From the NCBI GenBank assembly GCA_016219005.1, contig JACRCN010000095.1, forward strand, positions 1 to 60,249: a DNA stretch of 60,249 nucleotides, given 5' to 3'. This document shows, in pieces, positions 8,126 through 15,442 of this stretch (the first letter of the stretch is position 1; the number at the start of each line of letters is the position of its first letter). The notes below the pieces were generated by a model, which saw nothing but the letters and a program-made list of their open reading frames with translations, had not been told where the DNA came from and did not search any database. Position numbers and translations under genes: made by a program. The stretch comes from Deltaproteobacteria bacterium (GTDB lineage: Bacteria; Desulfobacterota; Desulfobacteria; Desulfobacterales; SpSt-501).

Positions 8126-9979
8126 TCAGCCCGTTTCGGATTCCGCCGAAACCAGGCTGCCGTCGTCGAACCCGGGTTCATGCTGCGCCAGAAATGCGGC
8201 TGCGCCTTTGGGACCCAGGTAGCGCTGAAGGGTCTTGCGGTCCGTCCGAGTCAGGTCCACCACGATCAGGCCGTCCATCACGCGGCCGAAGTTCCGGTCG
8301 ATGTTGAACGCCAAAATTTGCCCGCCCAAATTCAGGTAGTGCCGTAACAAGACCGGGACGTCCCGCTGTTTAAATTCGACATCCGCGACCACCGAGCACA
8401 CTTCTTTGAAACTCATTTGGTGTGGGGTTTGACCGCCTCCGCGGATACGAACCGGCGTGAGGTTCGCTGGTTTTCTCGGTTTGACCAACAGGGCGAGATC
8501 TTTGGCTTGGCTGTGCTGCAGCAGCGTGGTGGCGATCAGGCGCCGGGACAGGTCGCTGTAGTCGCGGCTTATGCTGACGGGACCGAACAGCATGCGGTAG
8601 CGGGGGTTGCGGGCAATGAAGCCGCCGATCCCTTTCCACAGGAGCAGCAGCGGTGAATAGGAGCGCTGGTATTCGGGCCGCACGAACGAGCGCCCGAGTT
8701 CCAGCGCTGGACCGAGACTGCGGAAAAACCCCTTGCGGCTGTCGAAGAGGGTGCTCGAATACAGGCCTTTCCTGCCGTGGTGTTCGAGGATCCGGTCGGT
8801 GGCGCCGATGCGGTAGGCGCCGGCGATCTCAGAGGCTTCCGCGTTCCAGATGAACAGGTGCAGGTAATGAGCATCAAACCGGTCGAGATCCATGGATTTC
8901 CCAGTACCCTCGTTGGCCGCGCGAAAGGAGAGTTCCCGCAGGCGACCGATCTCGAGCAGCACGTGCGGGATCTGCTCCGCCGTCGCCTGCCAGACCGACT
9001 GGGTCCCGCTTTGGGCGAGACGCTGTCCGATCGGCAGCCGCTCGATTTCCCGGCGGCAGAGCGCCCCGCCCTGGGCGCGCGCCAAGGGTTGGGGTTTCTG
9101 GAAGACGGCGATTCCCGGAGCCTTGATCGGCCGGTTCTCCCGCCGGGCCGCGTGGCCCAGGAGATAGGTGCGCCAGCGCAGGTACGCCATCAGTTCCGCG
9201 TCGCTCGCGTAACGCTCCAACCAGCGAAAAGGGATCAGGCGGCCGATTTCGAACGAAACGGTTTTGCCGCGCATGCCGATGAGTTGCCGCGCCAGCAGCG
9301 CCGTGCGCAACCGTGGGTGGATAAGCCCGGCCGTCTGGAACCACGGGCCGTTGTGCCCCCGGAAATACACCGGCAGGACCGGCGCCATTGCATGGCGGAT
9401 GATGCGGCCGATGGTGGGGCTCCAAACCGGATCGGCGACCTCGAGACTGGTCAGCCTCAGGTGCGAAACCTCGCCGGCCGGGAACACGAGCAGCATACCG
9501 CCGTTCTTGAGCCAGCGCAGGGCGTCCCGCATGGGGCCGATATTGACCCGGGCCGAGCCGCTGCGGCTGAACGGGTCGACCGGGATTGTCAGATCCCGCA
9601 GCTGGGGGATGCGATTCAGGTGATAGTTCGCCATGATTTTTACATCCGGCCGACGGGTGAGAAGCGTGTCCGCCATGATGATGCCTTCAATCCCGCCGAA
9701 CGGGTGGTTACCGACAACCACCACCGGGCCTTTCCTAGGGATGTTCTCCAAATCCTCTGTTTTGACGACAGGCCGCACATCCAGTCGGCGCAGGACTTCG
9801 CGCATGAATAGATGAGAGTCGCATTGGGATCTGGCCTTTTCATATATGGCAGTGCATTGGCTCAGGCCGAGCAGATGTTCTACCGGACCGGCGATGATCG
9901 ATAAAACCTTATTGTTCTCTTTGCGCGTTGTTTTCGGGACGATTGAAAAAATTTGGTCTTCGAAAAGCGCTTCTTCCAT
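8126..9979 (-). CDS. Bifunctional acyltransferase: PlsC-like plus GNAT (OlsF-like, ornithine lipid synthesis)
   Basis: 617 aa from the ATG at 9979, which follows GGGAGG at ideal spacing. Residues about 65-280 form a PlsC-type lysophospholipid acyltransferase domain; the usual HX4D site reads NHPFGGIEG, followed by FPAGEVSH. The C-terminal part (about 310-560) resembles the ornithine-acyl-ACP N-acyltransferase (OlsB) GNAT family, with LGRSFVRPEYQRSYSPLLLLW. The fusion order matches OlsF, which makes ornithine lipids (phosphorus-free membrane lipids) from ornithine and two acyl chains. It is first in an apparent operon with the PHP-GT4 protein. A PHO-box-like repeat ends about 75 nt upstream. 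The assignment is by domain order and motifs; a haemolysin-type acyltransferase of unknown substrate is the alternative. Confidence 0.85.
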   Translation of the reverse strand: MEEALFEDQIFSIVPKTTRKENNKVLSIIAGPVEHLLGLSQCTAIYEKARSQCDSHLFMREVLRRLDVRPVVKTEDLENIPRKGPVVVVGNHPFGGIEGIIMADTLLTRRPDVKIMANYHLNRIPQLRDLTIPVDPFSRSGSARVNIGPMRDALRWLKNGGMLLVFPAGEVSHLRLTSLEVADPVWSPTIGRIIRHAMAPVLPVYFRGHNGPWFQTAGLIHPRLRTALLARQLIGMRGKTVSFEIGRLIPFRWLERYASDAELMAYLRWRTYLLGHAARRENRPIKAPGIAVFQKPQPLARAQGGALCRREIERLPIGQRLAQSGTQSVWQATAEQIPHVLLEIGRLRELSFRAANEGTGKSMDLDRFDAHYLHLFIWNAEASEIAGAYRIGATDRILEHHGRKGLYSSTLFDSRKGFFRSLGPALELGRSFVRPEYQRSYSPLLLLWKGIGGFIARNPRYRMLFGPVSISRDYSDLSRRLIATTLLQHSQAKDLALLVKPRKPANLTPVRIRGGGQTPHQMSFKEVCSVVADVEFKQRDVPVLLRHYLNLGGQILAFNIDRNFGRVMDGLIVVDLTRTDRKTLQRYLGPKGAAAFLAQHEPGFDDGSLVSAESETG

Positions 9980-10040
9980 GGTCCCTCCCGATGCGTTCAT
10001 GTGGCGCGGATACGATATTCCGCATACTGACGATGCCGCC

Positions 10041-10073
10041 ATTGTAAAAACCCAGATTTAGCCGCGCGTTAGA
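10041..10073 (-). promoter_or_regulatory. PHO-box-like repeat and -10 before the OlsF-like gene
   Basis: On the minus strand: TCTAACGC, 3 nt, GCTAAATC (10073-10055), then 8 nt, then TACAAT (10046-10041), a near-consensus -10. Period and spacing are the same as at 79-111 and 4725-4757. It faces the acyltransferase gene, whose ATG is about 60 nt downstream. Confidence 0.5.
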
Positions 10074-10150
10074 GAACCGCTAAAATTGAGTGAACCGAGC
10101 GCCGTTCGGCAGGCAAAGACGGCTGGGCACCCGGCGACGGGAGGTCATGA

Positions 10151-10369
10151 TACCCTGTGTTTCTGCGTATTTACGGCAAAGGCTATCTCGATTTCGCCAA
10201 TCGCGCGCCTCATTTTCTTGGTTACGCCTACAGTCTTCTCGACCGCGCCCAAGACAAGGAGGGAGAATTCGACCCCAACCGCTGGCGGGTCGTTCTTGAA
10301 AAGCTGAACATGCAGCCTTTGGATCGTCTTTTATTCTCAGGGCATAGTTTCTCTGCACAAAATTCTTGA
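10151..10369 (+). pseudogene. Fragment of an MGDG-synthase-like GT28 glycosyltransferase
   Basis: The frame opens after a TGA at 10148 and ends at 10369. It encodes FLRIYGKGYLDFANRAP, then GYAYSLLDR and WRVVLEKLNMQPL. This pattern (aromatic/basic helix, YGYLYDRTD-like turn, then LERLN) matches the segment about 90-150 residues into MGDG-synthase-type glycosyltransferases, which make monoglycosyl-diacylglycerol. Neither the glycine-rich N-terminal loop nor the donor-binding domain is present, so only some 60 codons survive. A GTG at 10157 could start it, but no ribosome binding site is obvious. It stands beside other lipid-remodelling genes. I read it as a decayed gene; a short real protein cannot be excluded. 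Confidence 0.45.
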
Positions 10370-10413
10370 CACACCTTATCATATGTCCTATTGTCCTATG
10401 CCAATAGGACAAT
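10366..10413 (+). promoter_or_regulatory. Promoter and palindromic operator of the GntR gene
   Basis: TTGACA (10366-10371), 17 nt, TATTGT (10389-10394). Overlapping the -10 is a perfect inverted repeat, ATTGTCCTAT (10390-10399), 4 nt, ATAGGACAAT (10404-10413), preceded by a direct copy of TGTCCTAT (10384-10391). A dimer bound there would block the promoter, so autoregulation by the GntR protein encoded 4 nt downstream is likely. Confidence 0.65.
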
Positions 10414-10416
10414 ATA

Positions 10417-11436
10417 GTGGACCTCAAGCTCAATCGTAAAAATCAGCTCCCGGTGCACGCCCAGCTCAAGGCGCAGCTGGTATATCTGATTCAATCGGGT
10501 CAAATGCGCGCCGGGACGCAACTGCCCACCGTGCGGCAACTCGCCGGGTTCCTGCGGGTGAACCGGAACACGGTGTCGAAAGTGTTTTCGGAAATGCAGC
10601 GGGAAGGATTTCTTTCCTGTGAGCCTGGGCGGGGCACCTTTGTGTCTGCCGCCAAGGCCAAATCAGAGTCGAAGGTTGAGAGCATGCACAAGCTGCTGGC
10701 GGTGGTGGACGAAGCGCTCGATCGAGCCGGAAAGCTGGGCTTCAGCCCGGAAGAGCTGTTCCTGACCCTTTATGCCCGGACCCAGGCATTGCCCGTAACG
10801 CCAGGGGGTGAGCGCGAGGTTAAAGCGCTTTTCATCGAGTGCAGCCGACCGGAGCTTGAGCTTTTCAGCGCGGAGCTCAAGAAGGAGCTGCGCATCCAGG
10901 TGGATTCCATGCTGGTCGGGGATTTCGCCAAGGCCGTTGAGCAGGATCTGGAATCGTTGAATCGCTATGCACTGATTATCACCACCTTCTACCACATCCG
11001 GGAAGTTCAGAGCCTTCTGGAAGACTCAATGATGGAGGTGGTCGCCCTCATGGTGGACACGAGTCTGGAGACTTTGATGCGGCTGACGTCGCTTCCCGAG
11101 GGGACCAAGGTGGGGGTGACCTGCACCACTGGGGCCGGAGCAGAGAACATGAAACTTTCAATCCAGAGAGCCGGATTGAAGCACCTGCGGGTGATCACCG
11201 GCTGCGGCGAAGAAAGGTCCAGCTTGCAAAAGATGATAGCCGAGGCCTCCGTGGTCGTCTGCTCCAGTCTGGTCGAAAGCAAGCTTCGCGCCCTCGCCCC
11301 AAAGGGCAAGGAGATCATCGTCGACAACAAAAGAATCGACAAGGCGGGGATCGAGATGCTTCGGTCCCGCCTGATGGAGATAACCTCCGGAGATTACGCC
11401 AGGAAGAGTTCTCCAAAGTCGCTCATAATGCCATAA
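10417..11436 (+). CDS. GntR-family (YtrA-like) transcription regulator with an unusual effector domain
   Basis: 339 aa. Residues 1-75 are a GntR winged helix: LPVHAQLKAQLVYLI, TQLPTVRQLAGFLRVNRNTV, then GRGTFVS. Residues about 85-330 are not one of the common GntR effector domains; alternating beta/alpha stretches such as EVKALFIECS, YALIITTFYHI and TKVGVTCTTG suggest a periplasmic-binding-protein-like fold. The ligand is unknown. The GTG at 10417 lies only about 16 nt from the predicted transcription start and has no ribosome binding site, so the mRNA may be nearly leaderless. It is followed by a small membrane-anchored protein. Confidence 0.85.
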   Translation: MDLKLNRKNQLPVHAQLKAQLVYLIQSGQMRAGTQLPTVRQLAGFLRVNRNTVSKVFSEMQREGFLSCEPGRGTFVSAAKAKSESKVESMHKLLAVVDEALDRAGKLGFSPEELFLTLYARTQALPVTPGGEREVKALFIECSRPELELFSAELKKELRIQVDSMLVGDFAKAVEQDLESLNRYALIITTFYHIREVQSLLEDSMMEVVALMVDTSLETLMRLTSLPEGTKVGVTCTTGAGAENMKLSIQRAGLKHLRVITGCGEERSSLQKMIAEASVVVCSSLVESKLRALAPKGKEIIVDNKRIDKAGIEMLRSRLMEITSGDYARKSSPKSLIMP

Positions 11437-11457
11437 TCCTGCGAAAGGAGGCATGCC

Positions 11458-11844
11458 ATGGCAGAGTTGTTTGCAAGTCTCGGCAAACTGTCCATAGGGT
11501 TTCTGTGCATTCTGGGGCCCGTTGTCTTACGGATAGCGTTCCTTCGCGCGCGCGACCAGCGGGAAGCCGCGCTAAGCACCAGGGTCCTCCAGGAATTGAA
11601 TTCACCGAATTTTCGAGGGTTGTTTTCCGTAAAGGTCAAGCGCCGGTCGATAGGAGCGGATACGGTTATAGTCGACCTTTGGGGCTGTTCGTGCGAGCAG
11701 ATTTGGGATTTGATGGAAAGGCTTTCCGCGCGGCTGCCCGCGCACGTGCGGGTTGAGGTCAACGGCATCAGCGGCTGCCGATTGAGCTCGACGTGGACCC
11801 TGACGGTCGGGAAAGGACCTGCTGTCGCCTATTGCAGCGGGTGA
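11458..11844 (+). CDS. Small membrane-anchored protein of unknown function
   Basis: 128 aa, not recognised. The ATG at 11458 is preceded by AAAGGAGG. An N-terminal hydrophobic helix (about 9-26: KLSIGFLCILGPVVLRIA) is followed by a soluble domain with two Cys (WGCSCEQIW), a predicted beta/alpha pattern and NGISGCRLSSTWTLTV near the end. It starts 21 nt after the GntR gene and is very probably under the same promoter, so it may be what that regulator controls. Confidence 0.7.
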   Translation: MAELFASLGKLSIGFLCILGPVVLRIAFLRARDQREAALSTRVLQELNSPNFRGLFSVKVKRRSIGADTVIVDLWGCSCEQIWDLMERLSARLPAHVRVEVNGISGCRLSSTWTLTVGKGPAVAYCSG

Positions 11845-12146
11845 CCGCAAGCAGGGTGCGCCGGTTCTGCAGGGCCCTCTGCGCGGCGCGGGATGCCCGC
11901 TTTCGCTCATCCCTCCGCGCCCTGTCGCGTGTGGAGACAGGGCGCGGACGTCTTGGTTTGATCTGCAGAAACTATACCATCCCTTTGAGGGCCTGCCGCA
12001 CTCCTGGTCCGCCCGCCGGCACCCGCCGCTGACCCGGTTCGGTTTCCGCGGCTTCCAGAAACCCGCCGGCTTCTTCCATTCAGAACTACCAGCCAGTCTG
12101 CCGCAACCGCCTCGCCGATCATGCAAGAGGATTTGGTTCAGGTGCC
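11845..12146. other. Intergenic region with a terminator-like hairpin
   Basis: No supported gene. A strong inverted repeat of 13 bp (11914-11926 with 11936-11948, core CGCGCCCTGTC) has a 9-nt loop and is followed by a modestly T-rich stretch; it probably ends the GntR operon. The remainder is GC-rich without recognisable coding potential on either strand. Confidence 0.5.
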
Positions 12147-12198
12147 CCTAACCAGATCTTAACCAATTTCTCACATTCACCTAAATTTTTGGTATGAT
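12147..12198 (+). promoter_or_regulatory. PHO-box-like repeats and -10 upstream of phoU
   Basis: CCTAACCA (12147), CTTAACCA (12158), TCTCACAT (12169) and CCTAAATT (12180) follow one another with 3-nt gaps, an 11-bp period over four units; the first two match best. TATGAT (12193-12198) follows 5 nt later, and GATAGT would fit the 8-nt spacing seen at other sites. CTTAACC octamers at 11-bp period are the known cyanobacterial PHO box form, which supports the reading, though phylogenetically distant. Confidence 0.55.
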
Positions 12199-12242
12199 AG
12201 TTTACAAACGATGCAAACCGCCGGTTCAGGAAGGACGAGTTT

Positions 12243-12899
12243 ATGACCAAGCACTTCCGCAAGGAATTGGAAATCATCAAGAAGCGCATTCTCACCCTGG
12301 GTTCCATGGTCGAGGACCTGGTGCATGATTCGGTCCGGGCCGTGGATCGCGTCGATGTGGATCTAGCGGACCGGATCATCAAGAGGGACCGCGAAATCAA
12401 CGACACCGAGGTGGATATCGAGGAGGAGTGCCTCAAGGTCCTGGCGCTGCACCAGCCCGTGGCCGTCGACCTGCGCTTTATCATCACAGTGATCAAGATC
12501 AACAACGAACTGGAGCGCATCGGCGACCAGGCCGTGAACATCGCCCAGCGGGTGCAGGTCATTGCCAAGCGACCCAAGCCGCCGTTCTGGTTCGATTATT
12601 CCGAGATGGGGGAAAAGGCCCAGAAGATGCTCAGGATGAGCCTGGACGCTCTGGTCAACCTGGACGTGGACCTGGCCTACCGGGTGATCACCATGGACGA
12701 TGAGGTGGACAAGATCAAGAACGACGCCTACGACAAGATCAAGCAGGCCATCAAGGACCTGCCGGAGCGGGTGGGGTACTACATCAACCTGCTGCTGATC
12801 TCCCGCCACCTGGAGCGGCTGGCCGACCACGCCACCAACATCGCCGAAGAGGTGATCTACCTCGTGGAAGGCGAAATCTTCCGCCACGCGGGATACTGA
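12243..12899 (+). CDS. phoU: Phosphate signalling protein PhoU
   Basis: 218 aa, the usual length. Two three-helix bundles carry the PhoU signature acidic/basic patterns: ERIGDQAVNIAQRV (about 91-104) and its second-repeat counterpart ERLADHATNIAEEV (about 195-208), the metal-binding E(K/R)xxD motifs. PhoU links the PstSCAB transporter to the PhoR kinase and silences the Pho response when phosphate is plentiful. Here it stands alone: no pst or phoRB genes are in the window. An ATG at 12243 follows GGAAGGACG at good distance. The PHO-box-like repeats upstream would place it under the regulon it controls. It is convergent with parC. Confidence 0.97.
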   Translation: MTKHFRKELEIIKKRILTLGSMVEDLVHDSVRAVDRVDVDLADRIIKRDREINDTEVDIEEECLKVLALHQPVAVDLRFIITVIKINNELERIGDQAVNIAQRVQVIAKRPKPPFWFDYSEMGEKAQKMLRMSLDALVNLDVDLAYRVITMDDEVDKIKNDAYDKIKQAIKDLPERVGYYINLLLISRHLERLADHATNIAEEVIYLVEGEIFRHAGY

Positions 12900-12956
12900 A
12901 ACCGTTCTTTCGGCACCATGAGCGGATGTGGAGCGCGAAATGGTGCAGCCCCCGCG

Positions 12957-15266
12957 TTAGAAATTGTCAAACGTGACCTGCTCGGGTGCTTGGGGCGGCT
13001 TGGCTTCAATGTCGGCCGCTTCGCGCTCGACCCGGTCCACCGTCCGGAAGCCCCGCGGCAGTTTCTTGCCCCGCCTGCCCCGTTCACCCATGTAGGACTT
13101 GGCGATTTCCGGGGTCAACTTATAACTGCGCTTGCCCGAATGGATCACCAGGCAGCCCTGGGGATCGAACACCACCAGGTGTTTCAAGAATTCTTCGCGG
13201 CTGACAAGCTTCTTCCTGGGGATTTGAATGATTTTATTGCCCTTGCCTTTGGGAAGGACCGGAAGCTCGTTTAGCCCGATCACCAGGAGGCGTCCCGCGC
13301 TGGTGATGGCGGCAAGATACTGATGCTGCGGGTCGTCGACGGCGAGCGCGGGCAGCGCACTAGCGCCGGCTGCGACTCGCAGCATGGCTTTGCCCTTCTG
13401 GTTCTTGCTCTGCAGGTTCCCCATTTCAGTCACAAAACCGTAGCCGAAATCGCTCGCCAGGAGATGCTTCTGGTTTTCGGGGCCGATGGCAACCGAAACG
13501 AAACGTGCCCCCGGCGGCAGGACGAAGCGCGCGGTGATCGGCTCCCCCAGCCCGCGGGCCGATGGAAGGCTGTGAGCTTCGAGCGAGTAGGTACGGCCGG
13601 TCGTGTCCATAAACACCGCGAGCTGGTTCGACTTGCCCCGCGCCGCGCTTAAAAATGAATCCCCGGGTTTGAACCCCAGGCTTTCCGGATCGATGTCGTG
13701 GCCCTTGGCGGCCCGGACCCAGCCGTTGGCAGACAGGATCACGGTCACCGGGTCTGCGGGGACGAGGTCCTTTTCCTTGATGGCCTGGGCCTCCTTGCGC
13801 GCGACGATGCGGGTCCGGCGGCTGCCGGCGAACTTTTCCGCATCGGATTTCAACTCTTTCTTGATCAGGCCCTTGAGCTTGCGTTCGGACGAAAGGACCG
13901 CTTCGATTTCCTGTTTTTCGGCTTCGAGATCCTTTTTTTCCGCCTTGAGCCTGATCTCTTCGAGGCGTGCCAGCTGCCGCAGGCGGATCTGCAGGATGGC
14001 CTCCACCTGAATCTCGCTCAGCCGGAAGCGCCGCATCAACTCTTTCTGCGGGTCGTCGCTCTTGCGGATGATCCGGATCACCTCGTCCAGGTGCAGGAAG
14101 ACGATGAGCAGTCCTTGCAGCAAATGCAGCCGCTCGTTTATTTTCTCCAGCCGGAAGCTGAGCCGCTTGAGCACCGTCTGCTTCCGGAACTCCAGCCACT
14201 GCCTGAGCAGATCGATCAGGCCGAGGGTCTGCGGCCTGCGGTTCAGCCCGATGACGTTGAAATTGAGCCGGCAGGTCTTTTCGAGCTCGGTTGTGGCCAT
14301 GAGGTGGCTCAAGAGCACGTCCTTGTCCACGCGGTTGGACCGCGGGATGATGCGCAGCCGGATAGGGTCTTCGTAGTCGGACTCATCCCGGATGTCGGCC
14401 ACCATCGGAAGCTTCTTGGCTTGCATCATGGCCGCGATCTGCTCGATGATCCTGGCAGGCGACACCTGGTAAGGCAGAGCCGTGATGATGATGTCGCCGT
14501 TGTCGTACTCGCAGGTGGCCCGCATGCGGATGTTGCCCAGACCGGTGCGGTAGGCGTCGAGGATTTCGGCCCGGGGGTTGATGATCTCCGCGCCGGTCGG
14601 GAAGTCGGGCCCCTGGATGTGGGTGCAGATGTCCTCAATTTTCGCCTGGGGGTGGTCGATCAGGTGAATGCAGGCCTCCACGACCTCGCCGATGTTGTGG
14701 GGCAGGATGTCGGTCGTCATGCCGACCGCGATCCCGGCAGCCCCGTTGAGCAGGATGTTGGGCAGCCGGGCCGGCAGTGCGACCGGCTCCCGGAGCGTGC
14801 CGTCGAAGTTCGGGACCCAGTCGGTCGTGCCCATTTCGACCTCGGACAAAAGCATGTCGGCATAGGCCGACAGCCGTGCCTCCGTGTAGCGCATCGCCGC
14901 GAAATCCTTGGGGTTGTCCGTGGAGCCCCAGTTGCCCTGGCCATCCACGAGGGGGTAGCGGTAGGAGAAGGGTTGGGCCATGAGCACCATGGCCTCATAG
15001 CAGGCGGAGTCGCCGTGGGGGTGGTATTTGCCGAGCACGTCGCCGACGGTGCGGGCGGATTTCTTGTACTTGGCCGTTGCCCGCAGGCCGAGTTCGCTCA
15101 TCGCAAAAACGATGCGGCGCTGAACCGGCTTGAGCCCGTCGCCGATGAAAGGCAGGGCCCGGTCCATGATGACGTACATGGCATAGTTCAGATAGGCGGG
15201 CCGGACGAATTCCGAAAGCGGCAGCTGCTCGACACTTTCCACTTGAAGCGGTTTTGCACGTGCCAT
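12957..15266 (-). CDS. parC: DNA topoisomerase IV subunit A
   Basis: 769 aa. The N-terminal breakage-reunion domain includes [20 protein letters not shown], the quinolone-pocket stretch [12 protein letters not shown] and the catalytic Tyr in [11 protein letters not shown] (about residue 127). A coiled coil (about 360-480) is followed by a C-terminal beta-pinwheel. The GLKPVQRRI form, the length (E. coli ParC has 752 aa) and the neighbouring parE point to ParC rather than GyrA; no GyrA-box is seen. It decatenates daughter chromosomes as a ParC2ParE2 tetramer. The gene follows parE after 175 nt that carry a nested inverted repeat. Confidence 0.95.
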   Translation of the reverse strand: MARAKPLQVESVEQLPLSEFVRPAYLNYAMYVIMDRALPFIGDGLKPVQRRIVFAMSELGLRATAKYKKSARTVGDVLGKYHPHGDSACYEAMVLMAQPFSYRYPLVDGQGNWGSTDNPKDFAAMRYTEARLSAYADMLLSEVEMGTTDWVPNFDGTLREPVALPARLPNILLNGAAGIAVGMTTDILPHNIGEVVEACIHLIDHPQAKIEDICTHIQGPDFPTGAEIINPRAEILDAYRTGLGNIRMRATCEYDNGDIIITALPYQVSPARIIEQIAAMMQAKKLPMVADIRDESDYEDPIRLRIIPRSNRVDKDVLLSHLMATTELEKTCRLNFNVIGLNRRPQTLGLIDLLRQWLEFRKQTVLKRLSFRLEKINERLHLLQGLLIVFLHLDEVIRIIRKSDDPQKELMRRFRLSEIQVEAILQIRLRQLARLEEIRLKAEKKDLEAEKQEIEAVLSSERKLKGLIKKELKSDAEKFAGSRRTRIVARKEAQAIKEKDLVPADPVTVILSANGWVRAAKGHDIDPESLGFKPGDSFLSAARGKSNQLAVFMDTTGRTYSLEAHSLPSARGLGEPITARFVLPPGARFVSVAIGPENQKHLLASDFGYGFVTEMGNLQSKNQKGKAMLRVAAGASALPALAVDDPQHQYLAAITSAGRLLVIGLNELPVLPKGKGNKIIQIPRKKLVSREEFLKHLVVFDPQGCLVIHSGKRSYKLTPEIAKSYMGERGRRGKKLPRGFRTVDRVEREAADIEAKPPQAPEQVTFDNF

Positions 15267-15298
15267 TACAATCTACTCCAATGACTCCTGATAAAATG

Positions 15299-15442
15299 GA
15301 AGCTGTTTCAAAGCCTCGGATCAGGCTCGAGGGCAAGGCACCCCGCGGTTTGAAAGCGGAGCGTACACGCGCTAGTACGTGAGCATTTCAAACCGCGGGA
15401 CAACGCCGCCATCGAGTCTCAGACGAGATTTTAAACAGCTTC
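15299..15442. repeat. Nested inverted repeat between parE and parC
   Basis: Outer arms GAAGCTGTTT (15299-15308) and AAACAGCTTC (15433-15442) enclose inner arms CCCGCGGTTTGAAA (15342-15355) and TTTCAAACCGCGGG (15386-15399), all perfect. The element is 144 bp, has no coding capacity and touches the parE stop codon. It could be a small non-autonomous palindromic element or an attenuating structure between the two genes. No second copy was noticed in this window. Confidence 0.6.

Noticed and set aside
10086-10307. Two overlapping plus-strand frames in the gap after the OlsF-like gene
   Set aside because: Out of frame with the glycosyltransferase fragment, no homology and no ribosome binding sites.
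13698-15284. Long plus-strand frame of 528 codons opposite parC
   Set aside because: Arginine/histidine/aspartate-rich shadow typical of the antisense strand of a high-GC gene; parC on the other strand has complete motifs.
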